This document shows positions 1 through 8,726 of a stretch of DNA of 64,000 nucleotides, piece after piece. Each line of letters opens with the position of its first letter. Within the stretch, counting starts at the first letter, position 1. The notes under the pieces were generated by a model. It had not been told where the DNA came from and did no database searches. It saw nothing but the letters and a program-made list of their open reading frames with translations. Origin of the DNA: Geobacillus thermoleovorans (lineage in GTDB: Bacteria; Bacillota; Bacilli; Bacillales; Anoxybacillaceae); assembly GCF_001610955.1 (NCBI RefSeq), contig NZ_CP014335.1, forward strand, positions 1,839,001 to 1,903,000, in the 5' to 3' direction. The position numbers were made by a program, and so were the translations under genes.

Positions 1-561
1 CAAGAAAAACGTTTTGCCGCGGTTTTTCAAGAGCCAGCTGACCGCCGGAACGATTTGTTGATTCGTCGTCGCCCCGGTGTAAAAGATGTTCGGTGATGAC
101 TCCATCCCTTCATATTGCACCGGATACCAAAGCAGCCCGTTGTTTTGCTCCACAACCGGAAGCATCGCCTTGCGGCTCGCCGATGTCCAACCGCCGAAAA
201 TGGCGGCCACTTGATCTTTTTGCAGCAATTTTTTCGCCTTTTCGGCAAATGTCGGCCAGTCGGACGCTCCATCTTCCACAACCGGTTCAATCTTCTTGCT
301 GAGCAGCCCGCCCGATGCATTGATTTCCTCAATGGCCATTAACTCGGCATCGCGCAGCGACACTTCACTGATGGCCATCGTTCCGCTTAACGAGTGCAGG
401 ATTCCTACTTTGACCACATCCCCTTCTTTGCCAGCCGAAGATGAATCATTTTGATTCTCGTTTTTGGCTTGATCCACTGCTGATGACGCCGCACATCCCC
501 CAAGAGCAAAAACACTGACGCATAAAAGCAGCCATAATTTCCACATGAATGCTGGTTTCAT
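1..561 (-). CDS. urtA: Urea-type ABC transporter substrate-binding lipoprotein, N-terminal part
   Basis: The gene runs off the left edge; 187 codons are visible. The protein starts with a lipoprotein signal peptide (about residues 1-22) with lipobox LGGC at Cys23, so it should be anchored outside the membrane. After a Ser/Asn-rich linker comes [16 protein letters not shown] (about residues 51-66), followed by a type I periplasmic-binding fold. These features, including a later [13 protein letters not shown] stretch, match the UrtA/FmdD amide-urea binding proteins of the branched-chain amino acid ABC superfamily. The ATG at 561 follows a purine-rich GGGGGAAGGG. A sigma-A promoter lies at 696-724. 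Urea rather than another amide is inferred from the family; the urtBCDE partners would lie outside the window. Confidence 0.85.
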   Translation of the reverse strand, partial: MKPAFMWKLWLLLCVSVFALGGCAASSAVDQAKNENQNDSSSAGKEGDVVKVGILHSLSGTMAISEVSLRDAELMAIEEINASGGLLSKKIEPVVEDGASDWPTFAEKAKKLLQKDQVAAIFGGWTSASRKAMLPVVEQNNGLLWYPVQYEGMESSPNIFYTGATTNQQIVPAVSWLLKNRGKTFFL

Positions 562-695
562 TCGCACACCCTTCCCCCTATTCATTTGAAACATCGATGA
601 ATTCCTGCCCCTCGTTCATCTAAAAGAGCGCATCCCTCCCTTGTTCCTCAAAAGCGATGCATGTTCTCCACGTTGAGGATTTGTTCTTGATTAGC

Positions 696-724
696 AGTAT
701 AAGGCCCACGTTTCACGGAGTCAA
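696..724 (-). promoter_or_regulatory. Sigma-A promoter of the urtA-like gene
   Basis: On the minus strand TTGACT (719-724) and TATACT (696-701) are separated by exactly 17 bases. This gives a leader of about 130 bases before the ATG at 561. No obvious terminator-antiterminator pair was seen in that leader. Confidence 0.7.
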
Positions 725-810
725 CATATTTGTCATATTTTATTACATATTTTTGTTATATTTATTATCAATCATCTTCCGACCAATCAGCCAGGTCGAA
801 AAACAAAACA

Positions 811-846
811 TGCCCCAAAAAGGCACACATGCACCTTTTTGGGGCA
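811..846 (-). terminator. Intrinsic terminator of the chemotaxis gene
   Basis: A perfect 13-bp inverted repeat, TGCCCCAAAAAGG and its complement, encloses a 10-base loop four bases after the stop at 851. On the minus strand it is followed by a T-rich run. Confidence 0.85.
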
Positions 847-850
847 GCGT

Positions 851-2248
851 TCATTTCACAAGCGACAAATCCACTCCAATGACCCCGACAATTTGACCGT
901 TATGATCCCTAATGGGAGCGGACACCGTGACGCAAAGATGTTTCGTCAATGCCGATACATACGGATCGGAAACATACACTGTTCCTCTACAAGCTTCCTG
1001 AAACCACGACCGGACTTTGGCGTTGACCAAGCCCGCCGGCGGATTCGAATAGACAAACGCCCCATCAAGACGATTCGACCAGACAGCCTCAATCTCTCCA
1101 TTCTCAGATAAAAATCGATCCAGCACGCGTTGATGCATGGCCTCATCCATTTGTTCCAACGGAGCTGACTGAAGCAAAGCCGATAGTTTCTGAATCGTGT
1201 TTTTCACGACCGCATCATCGACAGAAATCGTTTCTCTCATCCAATCACGTCCGACCGTTTGCTGCAGCTCCTCCGCTGTCTTTTGCAGCGCTTCATTAAT
1301 GCGCAAAATCTGTTCGACGCTTTCATGCTGTTCGTTCATATCCGCCGTCACTCGCTCGACAAACCGTTGATTTTCCCGGCTCAATTGCACGATTTCTTCT
1401 AGGAGAACGGCGATTTCTTTCACGCTGTCCGACTGCCCAGACGCTGACCGGACAGAAGAGGAGACGAGGTCCGTCATATCATTCAGCTGTCGCTGCAGCA
1501 AATGAAGGAACGACATAATCGCTTCCATTTCTTTCTCTTCGACATCGATTTGCTTTGTTTCTTCGCGAACGATATCGGTTGTCGCTGCGATTTCGCGTTG
1601 AATAAGGGACAAAATATCCTGTGTTTGCTGGACAGCTTCCGACGTTTGATTCGCCAACATGCCGATTTCCCGCGCGACGACCGCAAACCCGCGCCCATGT
1701 TCTCCCGCACGAGCCGCCTCAATATTGGCATTGAGCGACAAAATTTTCGTTTTCTGCGAAATCTCGCCGATCGCTGATATAATTTCATTGATGCGTCGCG
1801 AATGATGAACGAGACGGTCCATTTGTTCCAATAACGTTTCATGGTGGGAGCGCAGTGTTCGAATTTCTTTTTGCAACGTCTCCAATGAATTCCATGAATG
1901 CAGCCAATGTTCGGAAAACTGCTGGCTGCTCGCATACATATCACGCGAAGATGCAGCGATTTCCCTAGCCGCCTCCTCGATTGTTCGCATTTTGTTCGCC
2001 ACTTTTTCCGTATACTCCACCGTTTTCTCGCTATGGTCCATCAGCTCTGCCGCACTATTCCGGCTTGAATCGGAAATGTCATTCAGCGAAAGTGCCGCCA
2101 TCTTCATCTGTTCCATCGCTGCTTTGAGCTGATCAACCGCCACAACAATTTGCCTTGCAATTTGTTGCGGTCCTCCCTGCGTTTCCTCACGTCGAGGCTG
2201 ATCCAGTTCGCGCTTTATTTTTCGTTCCGCACGTCTCGCAAAAATCAA
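851..2248 (-). CDS. Soluble methyl-accepting chemotaxis protein with C-terminal Cache-like domain
   Basis: The 465-residue protein has no hydrophobic membrane segment. The central part is a long coiled coil with the MCP hairpin tip, [18 protein letters not shown] (about residues 169-190), which contacts CheA and CheW. The last ~100 residues ([13 protein letters not shown]... to [15 protein letters not shown]) resemble a Cache/PAS-like sensor placed C-terminal to the signalling domain, the reverse of classical transducers. It is therefore probably a cytoplasmic sensor of an internal ligand or redox state. The TTG start at 2248 is preceded by GGAGTG. The gene is monocistronic with its own terminator. 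The ligand cannot be predicted. Confidence 0.88.
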   Translation of the reverse strand: MIFARRAERKIKRELDQPRREETQGGPQQIARQIVVAVDQLKAAMEQMKMAALSLNDISDSSRNSAAELMDHSEKTVEYTEKVANKMRTIEEAAREIAASSRDMYASSQQFSEHWLHSWNSLETLQKEIRTLRSHHETLLEQMDRLVHHSRRINEIISAIGEISQKTKILSLNANIEAARAGEHGRGFAVVAREIGMLANQTSEAVQQTQDILSLIQREIAATTDIVREETKQIDVEEKEMEAIMSFLHLLQRQLNDMTDLVSSSVRSASGQSDSVKEIAVLLEEIVQLSRENQRFVERVTADMNEQHESVEQILRINEALQKTAEELQQTVGRDWMRETISVDDAVVKNTIQKLSALLQSAPLEQMDEAMHQRVLDRFLSENGEIEAVWSNRLDGAFVYSNPPAGLVNAKVRSWFQEACRGTVYVSDPYVSALTKHLCVTVSAPIRDHNGQIVGVIGVDLSLVK

Positions 2249-2321
2249 CAGGCGTCACTCCTTATGTCATTTTTTATTACATAATTATAATATAAAATAT
2301 AACAAAAGGACATATAAAAAT

Positions 2322-2353
2322 AAGACGCCCGTTCTTCTAAAAACGAGCGTCTT
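2322..2353 (-). terminator. Terminator of the gluconate permease gene
   Basis: AAGACGCCCGTT pairs with AACGAGCGTCTT (one mismatch) just after the permease stop, followed by an AT-rich tract on the minus strand. Confidence 0.75.
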
Positions 2354-2365
2354 GCCTGGAAAAGG

Positions 2366-3715
2366 CTAGAGAACCATATTCAATAACAAAATGAAGACAA
2401 ACGCCACCACCGAAATAATCGTTTCCATGACTGTCCATGTCATGAGCGTTTCTTTCACCGTCATGCCGAAATATTCTTTGATCATCCAGAAGCCGGAGTC
2501 ATTGACGTGCGACAAGATCAACGAACCCGCGCCGGTCGCCAAGACAAGCAGTTCCATATTCGTTCCCGGCATGGTAGCCGCGATGGGGGCAACGATGCCG
2601 GCAGCGGTCATCATCGAGACGGTCGCCGATCCCGTCGCTACGCGAATGAGCGCCGCAATGCCCCAGCCTAACAGGAGCGGAGAGAAGTGCGAGTGTTTCG
2701 CCACTTCCGCGATTTGTTCGCCGATGCCGGAATCAAGCAGCACTTTGTTGAATGCGCCGCCCGCCCCGATGACAAGCAGGATGTTCGCGACCGGGCCGAG
2801 GCAGTCGTTGGCAAATTTCAAGACAGCGTCGCGGTTGAAGCCGCGGGCGTAGCCTAAGCTGAAGAACGAATAAACCGTCGCGATCAAGAGCGCAACAATC
2901 GGGTCGCCGATAAAGCGCAACACTTTCGCCGCTTCTGACTTTTGATCAAGCGTCACGTTTGCCACAGAGGCAATCAACATCAAAATGACCGGAAGCAAAA
3001 TCGTGAACAGCGTATTGCCAAAGCCTGGAAACTCACGTGCTTCTTTATGCTGCACAAGCTGTTCGGCAATCTCCGCCGGCACTGTTTTGTGCAGGCGCGA
3101 ACCGATCCATTTGCCGTACAGCGGCCCAGCAATGATCGCCGTCGGCAGACCGACGATAATCGAATAAAGAATGGTCTTTCCAACGTCAGCTTGAAAAATG
3201 CCGACAGCCGCCATCGCCGCCGGATGCGGCGGGACAAGGCCGTGCACCACCGACAAACCGGCGACAAGCGGAATGCCGATCGTCACAAGTGAAATGCCGG
3301 TTTCCATCGCAATCGTAAAGACGAGCGGAATGAGCAATACAAACCCCACTTGGAAAAAGACCGGAATGCCGACTAAAAAGGCGACGACCATCATCGCCCA
3401 ATGGACGCGTTTTTGGCCAAAGCGGTCGATCAACGTTTTCGCAATGCGCTCGGCGCCGCCTGATTCGGCCATCATTTTGCCGAGCATCGTCCCGAGCGCC
3501 AAGACGATCGCTAAAAAGCCAAGCGTATTGCCAAGCCCCGCTTTAATCGAATCAATGATCCCCGGCGTTTCTGGAGACGGAGCGACAAGCGGCATCCCCA
3601 TCGCCAGTCCGACGCCGACGGACACTAAAATGAGTGCGACAAACGGATGCATTTTCACCGCCGTAATGAGCAATAACAAAACGATAATAGCGGCAATAAC
3701 AATGGCAATTCCCAT
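2366..3715 (-). CDS. gntP: Gluconate:H+ symporter, GntP family
   Basis: A 449-residue, very hydrophobic protein with about 12-14 membrane segments and the GntP-family pattern throughout (for example VALILVSVGVGLAMGMPL near residue 30 and HPAAMAAVGIFQADVGK in the middle). It should import gluconate or a related sugar acid with protons. The kinase gene lies upstream in the same direction, but a 156-base gap between them carries three LacI-type operators. The permease may therefore have its own regulated promoter as well as read-through. AAGGAGGAG precedes the ATG. Confidence 0.92.
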   Translation of the reverse strand: MGIAIVIAAIIVLLLLITAVKMHPFVALILVSVGVGLAMGMPLVAPSPETPGIIDSIKAGLGNTLGFLAIVLALGTMLGKMMAESGGAERIAKTLIDRFGQKRVHWAMMVVAFLVGIPVFFQVGFVLLIPLVFTIAMETGISLVTIGIPLVAGLSVVHGLVPPHPAAMAAVGIFQADVGKTILYSIIVGLPTAIIAGPLYGKWIGSRLHKTVPAEIAEQLVQHKEAREFPGFGNTLFTILLPVILMLIASVANVTLDQKSEAAKVLRFIGDPIVALLIATVYSFFSLGYARGFNRDAVLKFANDCLGPVANILLVIGAGGAFNKVLLDSGIGEQIAEVAKHSHFSPLLLGWGIAALIRVATGSATVSMMTAAGIVAPIAATMPGTNMELLVLATGAGSLILSHVNDSGFWMIKEYFGMTVKETLMTWTVMETIISVVAFVFILLLNMVL

Positions 3716-3754
3716 CTGCGTCTCCTCCTTGCGTTTTTCTTATTGCTTTATAGA

Positions 3755-3766
3755 TAAATCGATTTA
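3755..3766. promoter_or_regulatory. LacI-type operator 1 upstream of gntP
   Basis: Perfect 12-bp palindrome TAAATCGATTTA, about 40 bases upstream of the gntP ATG. The same palindrome occurs in front of the adjacent LacI-family regulator gene. Confidence 0.75.
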
Positions 3767-3777
3767 GCCCTTACTAA

Positions 3778-3791
3778 AGCAAACGTTTTCA
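3778..3791. promoter_or_regulatory. Possible CcpA cre site upstream of gntP
   Basis: The minus strand reads TGAAAACGTTTGCT, which fits the cre consensus TGWNANCGNTNWCA except at two positions. It lies between two gluconate operators. Weak on its own, but catabolite control of gluconate genes is usual in Bacillales. Confidence 0.4.
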
Positions 3792-3813
3792 GTTTTGTTT
3801 AAGAGAGAGGGGA

Positions 3814-3825
3814 TAAATCGATTTA
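3814..3825. promoter_or_regulatory. LacI-type operator 2 upstream of gntP
   Basis: Second perfect copy of TAAATCGATTTA, 59 bases from the first (about 5.6 helical turns). Confidence 0.75.
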
Positions 3826-3846
3826 GTAACCGTAACGTTGGAGCCC

Positions 3847-3858
3847 TAAACCGATTTA
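3847..3858. promoter_or_regulatory. LacI-type operator 3 upstream of gntP
   Basis: TAAACCGATTTA, one base off the perfect palindrome, 33 bases (about three turns) from operator 2 and 14 bases after the kinase stop. Confidence 0.65.
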
Positions 3859-3871
3859 GGATTTGCCCCTT

Positions 3872-5416
3872 TTACCCATTGCGTCGCTGAAACGCAGCGA
3901 TGATGTCAAATTCCTCTTTCAATCGCTCATACAAACGAGCATACAAATCAAACAGCTCGGCGTAAATGAGCGTATGGGCTTCGTTCGGCTCATGGCGGGC
4001 CATTGTACCGATCCATGGTTTCACCATCTCAAGCGACGGCAATTCGCCTAATGCATGAAGCGCCACCGCGGCCGCTCCTAACGCTGAAGCCTCGTGCGTC
4101 TGCGGCACAATGAGCGGTTTGCCGAGCATATCGGCAAGCATTTGCCGCCAAAACGGCGATTTGGCAAATCCGCCCGAGACGCGGATTTCTGACATCGGCC
4201 CGGTTGCATCGCGAATGGCCAAGGCGACGGATAGGATGCTGAAGCAGACGCCTTCCATGACAGCGCGGATGAAATGCTCGCGCTTATGATGAAGGCCAAG
4301 GCCAAAAAACGTCCCACGCGCGTTCGCGTTCCAATACGGCGCCCGCTCGCCCGATAAAAACGGCAAAAACACCAGCCCCTCGGATCCAGGCGGAACACGT
4401 TCGGCGTATTTCGTCAACAAATCGTATGGATCCATTCCGAGCTTTTTCGCCACTTCCCGCTCCTGGGCGCCGAACTCATCGCGCAGCCAGCGAAGCAAGA
4501 TGCCGCCGTTGTTCGTCGGCCCGCCAACGACCCAATAGCCAGGCGTCAACGCATAACAAAACGTCCGCCCTTTTTCATCGGTTGTCGGTTTTGTCGCGAT
4601 CGTCCGCACCGCCCCGCTCGTCCCGATTGTAATCGCTGCTTCCCCCGGAAGCACCGCCCCGACACCGACATTGGCGAGCACGCCGTCACTTGCGCCGATA
4701 ACGACGGGCACATCAGCGGATACCCCCATTTTATCCGCCCATTCTTTCTTCATTCCTTGCAGAATGTGTATAGCTGGAACTAAACGCGGCAGCTGCTCGC
4801 GGCTGATACCAAGAAACGAAAGCACACCCTCGTCCCAATCAAGCGTATCGAGGCGGAACAAACCAGTGGCTGAAGCGAGCGAATGGTCAGCGATATAATC
4901 GCCATATAGGCGGTAAAGCACATAGTCTTTCACAGAGACAAACCAGCGGGCTTGCCGAAACACATCCGGCTGCTTCTCTTTCAGCCAAAGCAGTTTCGGC
5001 AACGGGGACATCGGGTGGATCGGTGTCCCCGTCCGCCGATAAATATCAAGCCCGTTCTGTTCTTTCAACAGCCGCTCCGCTTGGGCGACGCTCCGGTTGT
5101 CCGCCCAGATCATGAGGCGGGTAAGCGGCCGCCCGGATCCGTCAAGCGCCATGATCGAGTGCATCGCCGCGCTCAAGCCCATCGCTTTCACCTGCTCTGG
5201 GCGGATGCCGTGGCGGATCGTCACCGCTCCGACCGCTTGAATGACCGCGGCAAACAGCTCTTCCGGATCCTGCTCCGCAAACCCCGGGTGCGGCTGGATG
5301 ATCGGATAGTCGATCGCATGAGAGGCCAGCACCCTCCCCTGCTCGTCAAACACGACCGCTTTCGTACTTGTCGTTCCAATATCAATCCCAATGACGACGT
5401 CCCCATGAATCGCCAT
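3872..5416 (-). CDS. gntK: Gluconokinase, FGGY family
   Basis: FGGY carbohydrate kinase that phosphorylates gluconate to 6-phosphogluconate, which enters the pentose phosphate pathway. The N-terminal phosphate loop VIGIDIGTTSTKAVVFD is intact, as are GASDGVLANVGVGAV and a C-terminal VSGGFAKSPFW ATP-site segment. The length of 514 residues is close to that of B. subtilis GntK. An ATG at 5437 is in frame, but the ATG at 5416 has GGGAGGAG at proper spacing and gives the usual N-terminus, so 5416 is chosen. The gene follows the regulator gene by 17 bases and probably shares its transcript. Confidence 0.92.
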   Translation of the reverse strand: MAIHGDVVIGIDIGTTSTKAVVFDEQGRVLASHAIDYPIIQPHPGFAEQDPEELFAAVIQAVGAVTIRHGIRPEQVKAMGLSAAMHSIMALDGSGRPLTRLMIWADNRSVAQAERLLKEQNGLDIYRRTGTPIHPMSPLPKLLWLKEKQPDVFRQARWFVSVKDYVLYRLYGDYIADHSLASATGLFRLDTLDWDEGVLSFLGISREQLPRLVPAIHILQGMKKEWADKMGVSADVPVVIGASDGVLANVGVGAVLPGEAAITIGTSGAVRTIATKPTTDEKGRTFCYALTPGYWVVGGPTNNGGILLRWLRDEFGAQEREVAKKLGMDPYDLLTKYAERVPPGSEGLVFLPFLSGERAPYWNANARGTFFGLGLHHKREHFIRAVMEGVCFSILSVALAIRDATGPMSEIRVSGGFAKSPFWRQMLADMLGKPLIVPQTHEASALGAAAVALHALGELPSLEMVKPWIGTMARHEPNEAHTLIYAELFDLYARLYERLKEEFDIIAAFQRRNG

Positions 5417-5433
5417 CGTTTCTCCTCCCTTCC

Positions 5434-6450
5434 TCATGCCTTCTCCCGTCTGATCGCTGTCCTTTCCATCAACACCGGGGAGAAACGAAACACGCGCGGG
5501 CTGTCGGCATGATTCGAATCCATTTGTTCAAACACACGCTCCGCCGCTTTTTTTCCCATCGCAAACGTTGGCTGGGCGATCGTCGTCAACGCCGGTGTAT
5601 AAATATCGGCAAACGGCACATCGTCAATATTGATGATCGCCAGTTCATCCGGCATACGGATGCCCGTCTCCTTCACAAACCGCAAAACGCCCATTAACGT
5701 CAAGTCGTTAATCGCAAACAAGGCGTTTGGCCGCTCCGATTCCATGAACCGCTTCTTCAGCTCCCCAGGCAGCGCGGCAGGTTCAGCGGCGATGACGTTT
5801 TGATCGCCGACTTCAAATCCCCTTTTCTCCATGGCCGCCCGAAACCCTTCAAATCGTTCCATCCGCGGCACGTTGTAAGGGACAAGCGGCGGGGTGACAA
5901 TGGCAATCCGGTCGTAGCCATAGGAAGCGAAATACTGAACCGCCATTTCCGCTGCACCTGCATTATCAAGCAGCACGCTGTCCGCCTCCACCCCCGGCAC
6001 CATCCGGTCGACAAACACAAGCGGAAAGCGCTCCTCGACAAGGCGGCGGTAGACCTCTTCATTTTTCCCTGTCGGAAACACGATCAGCCCGTCCACTTGT
6101 TTCGCCAGCAACATGTCAACATATTTTTTCTCCTTTTCCGAATCATCGCCGGAGTTGCAGACAATGACTTGAAACCCGCGCTTTTGGCATTCCTCTTCAA
6201 TGGCGTGCAGCACTTGCGTCGTCAACATATGAAGCATGTTGAACACAATCACGCCAATGGTCGCTGTCGTCTTTTGCTTTAAGCTGCGGGCGATGACGTT
6301 TGGCTGATAGCCAAGTTCCTCAATCGCTTGAGCGATGCGCTTTCTTGTTTCCTCGCTCATATATTCATAGCGTTTGTTCAAGTATTGCGAGACCGTGCTT
6401 TTCGAAACGTTGGCCAATTTCGCGACATCGGCCATCGTTACTTTTTTCAA
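5434..6450 (-). CDS. LacI-family regulator of the gluconate genes (KdgR/GntR-type)
   Basis: A 338-residue LacI/GalR repressor: helix-turn-helix MADVAKLANVSKSTVSQYLN at about residues 6-25, hinge, then a periplasmic-binding-like effector domain (TIGVIVFNMLHM...). The frame stays open upstream to 6627, but that stretch contains the gene's own operators. The TTG at 6450 follows AGAGGGA, so it is the likely start. B. subtilis controls its gnt operon with a regulator of the unrelated GntR fold; here a LacI-type protein resembling B. subtilis KdgR and E. coli GntR takes that place. Operators at 6471-6482 and 6500-6511 suggest autoregulation. The inducer is probably gluconate or its phosphate (inference). 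Confidence 0.88.
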   Translation of the reverse strand: MKKVTMADVAKLANVSKSTVSQYLNKRYEYMSEETRKRIAQAIEELGYQPNVIARSLKQKTTATIGVIVFNMLHMLTTQVLHAIEEECQKRGFQVIVCNSGDDSEKEKKYVDMLLAKQVDGLIVFPTGKNEEVYRRLVEERFPLVFVDRMVPGVEADSVLLDNAGAAEMAVQYFASYGYDRIAIVTPPLVPYNVPRMERFEGFRAAMEKRGFEVGDQNVIAAEPAALPGELKKRFMESERPNALFAINDLTLMGVLRFVKETGIRMPDELAIINIDDVPFADIYTPALTTIAQPTFAMGKKAAERVFEQMDSNHADSPRVFRFSPVLMERTAIRREKA

Positions 6451-6470
6451 CTGGGATCCCTCTTTCAGAC

Positions 6471-6482
6471 TAAATCGATTTA
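6471..6482. promoter_or_regulatory. LacI-type operator in front of the regulator gene
   Basis: Perfect TAAATCGATTTA, 21 bases upstream of the TTG start, identical to two sites upstream of gntP. Confidence 0.75.
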
Positions 6483-6499
6483 GTTCAAAAGTATTTTCA

Positions 6500-6511
6500 T
6501 AAACCGGTTTA
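6500..6511. promoter_or_regulatory. Second LacI-type operator in front of the regulator gene
   Basis: Perfect palindrome TAAACCGGTTTA, 29 bases from the neighbouring operator. A cre-like TGAAAGCGGTTTAC lies a little further upstream (about 6530-6543, two mismatches). Confidence 0.7.
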
Positions 6512-6671
6512 GCTTTATTATAAACCAAATGAAAGCGGTTTACAATAGTTTTGGATTGAAATCCTAAAGCGTCAGAGAAAGTTCGAAAATCCAACGTTCT
6601 TCTTCGTTTTCGCACCTTTTGAATCAAAACGTCTGGTCAATCGATGAGTTCTTTGATAAACGGAGAATACA

Positions 6672-6736
6672 TGCGAATGTTCCTCCAATGGGTTGGTTTG
6701 GTCACCTTTACCATACAGGAACATTCGCATTTTTTG
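6672..6736 (+). repeat. 13-bp inverted repeat followed by a T-run, in a gene-free gap
   Basis: TGCGAATGTTCCT (6672-6684) and its exact complement (6717-6729) enclose a 32-base loop, and TTTTTT follows on the plus strand. It resembles a terminator or a small element end, but no plus-strand gene precedes it. The 520-base gap 6451-6970 otherwise holds only the operators and the palindrome at 6884-6956. Confidence 0.5.
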
Positions 6737-6883
6737 CACCCTCTATTTTTCCTATGCATACCTATCTTAAAATCTCAAGTACAACTTGTGGTGAAGAGCC
6801 GATATTGGTTCATCACCAAAAGATGTACTTGCACCTGCCATTAAAGTATGGTAGCTGTTTCTAACCGAACCTGCAATGTAAGC

Positions 6884-6956
6884 TGTAGGGTTTTGACACG
6901 AAAGCACATTGTCGTCGATCCCCCCATGATTTTTGCATGATTGGGAGTCGACGACA
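6884..6956 (-). repeat. Orphan copy of the CRISPR-leader palindromic element
   Basis: About 73 bases match, with roughly 14 differences, the element at 15418-15489 beside the CRISPR array. Both contain TTGTCGTCGATCCCCC and, as an inverted partner, a GGRGKTCGACGACA block around a TTTTTGCAYGATTGG core, then TTTTGACRC and TGTAGG at matching distances. No CRISPR repeat and no promoter like that of the leader follow this copy. It ends 14 bases from the stop of the AEC transporter gene. Confidence 0.75.
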
Positions 6957-6970
6957 GCTTGCCCTCGTTT

Positions 6971-7906
6971 TCATCCAGCGATCGGAAACAACAGCCGGGC
7001 CGCATACACAACGCCTGTAACGGTAATGGCGCTCAACAAAGTCGACACCAACACCGCCTGGGCGGCGTAATCTGGGTGGCAGTCATACTCGAGTGCATAC
7101 AGCGCCGTATTGCGCGAGCACGGATAGGAACTAGCAATGAGCAACGCCTGAGCCGTCACTCCATCAATTCCTAATAGAAAGATCAAAGACGCAGCCAACA
7201 GCGGCGACAAAACGAGACGCCCAAACACACTTGCATACACAAGCGGCGGCAAGGCGTTAAAACGGGCGTAGGCGATTTGCGCTCCCAACGTAAAGAGGGC
7301 GATGGCTAAAAACGCGTCGGCAACCCGCCGAAGCGGCGTCCATAAAAATGATGGGATTGGGACGTGAAGCCATCGGCAGACCACACCGAACAACAGCGCG
7401 TGAAGAACGGGATTTTTCCATATCTCAGCGGCCCATTTCCCACTTTTCCCGTTTCCTGACACGAACTGATACACTCCATATGTATTGGTCAAGAAGTTTT
7501 GAAAAATGGTCACGATGATTTGAATCGTCGCCCCGAGCGGATGTTGGTGAAACACCAGCTGGCTGACAGGAATGCCGAAGTTGCCAGAATTGTTCAGCAC
7601 AACCGTATTTTGAAACACCGCTGCCATACTTCGCTCCAGTTTGAATAGTTTCGCCATGATCCTACTCAAAACCATCAGCCCGCCGTTTTGCAACAGAAGA
7701 AACCCTAAGATAGCCGCTAACACCTTTCCATTCAACTCACTGTCGTACACGTTGATGAATGCGACTGCCGGCAGCAGGACATACATGTTCAATTTGGATA
7801 ATGTATTGAGGTCAAGACGAAAGAAACGGTGAAACCCTGCCCCCAAGCCGACGATCAGCAACATCGGAATCATGACTTGAAGCAAGATACTCACAAAAAT
7901 GTCCAA
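6971..7906 (-). CDS. AEC-family transporter (auxin efflux carrier/malate permease type)
   Basis: Membrane protein of about 311 residues with ten predicted hydrophobic segments in two five-helix halves. The family pattern shows in NNSGNFGIPVSQLVF in the first half and a helix-breaking SSYPCSRNTALYALEYD in the second. Bacterial AEC proteins include malate and malonate permeases. The TTG at 7906 has GCGGGGGA upstream and gives the usual short N-terminus; a longer frame to 8020 would overlap the response-regulator gene. Position directly after a CitA/CitB-like pair suggests transport of a di- or tricarboxylate under that system's control (inference). Confidence 0.82.
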   Translation of the reverse strand: MDIFVSILLQVMIPMLLIVGLGAGFHRFFRLDLNTLSKLNMYVLLPAVAFINVYDSELNGKVLAAILGFLLLQNGGLMVLSRIMAKLFKLERSMAAVFQNTVVLNNSGNFGIPVSQLVFHQHPLGATIQIIVTIFQNFLTNTYGVYQFVSGNGKSGKWAAEIWKNPVLHALLFGVVCRWLHVPIPSFLWTPLRRVADAFLAIALFTLGAQIAYARFNALPPLVYASVFGRLVLSPLLAASLIFLLGIDGVTAQALLIASSYPCSRNTALYALEYDCHPDYAAQAVLVSTLLSAITVTGVVYAARLLFPIAG

Positions 7907-7967
7907 GATGTTTTCCCCCGCTTTCTTTATGCATACGGAAGCCGCTATTCTCTGAAACGGATCTCGC

Positions 7968-8654
7968 TCATCCTCTTTTCTTATAAATCCGCTCTGGACG
8001 TCCGACCGATCCATAGACAATATCGGCTAGCACTTGTCCCGTGGAGACAAGGTATTCTAAATATCGACGGGCGGTCGTCCGGCTTGTGCCAATTTGCCGT
8101 CCCACTTCTTCCGCCGTCACACCATCTTGACACCGTTTCACAACCATCAGCACTTTTTCAAGGGTTAGCGGCTGAATGCCTTTTGGAAGCATAGGCTGAT
8201 CCCTAACCGGGGCCTCCCGCCCGATCAGTTTGTCGACATCCTCTTGATCGATCCACTCTTTTTCTTTCATCCACTGCTGCATTTTATCATAATATTCTTT
8301 ATATCGATGCAAGGTTTCGGCAAATCGATCAAACATAATCGGCTTGATAATATAATCAAACACCCCGCCATGCAGCGCTTGTTTCAAGGCATCCACTTCT
8401 CGTGCTGCTGTGATCATAATAATATCGATATTGGAAAAGCGTTCCCGAACCCATTTTAAAAAAGAGAGGCCGTTCATATCCGGAAAATAGACATCAAGCA
8501 ACAACACGTCGGGTTGCAGCACCTCTGTCAATTCCCTTGCCTCTTCGGCGTTCGTGGCAATGCCGACCACTTCATACCCATTCACTTTCTCGACAAAGCG
8601 CCGATTAATTTCAGCGATGCGGCGGTCGTCTTCAATAATAAGTACACGAATCAT
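7968..8654 (-). CDS. CitB/DctR-type response regulator
   Basis: 228 residues. The N-terminal receiver domain has the acidic pair ED-D at residues 8-10, the phosphoacceptor Asp54 in LLLDVYFPDMNG, the TA motif ITAAREVD and Lys in IKPIMFD. The C-terminal half carries a winged-helix DNA-binding domain (TAEEVGRQIGTSRTTARRYL, near residues 175-195) typical of CitB/DpiA regulators. The ATG at 8654 follows GGGAGGGAAGC; an earlier in-frame ATG at 8690 lacks such a site. It pairs with the kinase gene immediately upstream and probably activates the tct genes and/or the AEC gene. Confidence 0.9.
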   Translation of the reverse strand: MIRVLIIEDDRRIAEINRRFVEKVNGYEVVGIATNAEEARELTEVLQPDVLLLDVYFPDMNGLSFLKWVRERFSNIDIIMITAAREVDALKQALHGGVFDYIIKPIMFDRFAETLHRYKEYYDKMQQWMKEKEWIDQEDVDKLIGREAPVRDQPMLPKGIQPLTLEKVLMVVKRCQDGVTAEEVGRQIGTSRTTARRYLEYLVSTGQVLADIVYGSVGRPERIYKKRG

Positions 8655-8726
8655 CCCCCCTGCTTCCCTCCCTCCGAAATATTGATGCATAAAGGTGTAG
8701 AGGCCTTTTATGGGAAATGCTTTCTT

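Noticed and set aside
6451..6627. N-terminal 59-residue extension of the LacI-type regulator
   Set aside because: The extension would be encoded by DNA that contains both operators and the probable promoter, while the TTG at 6450 has a ribosome site and gives the usual family N-terminus.
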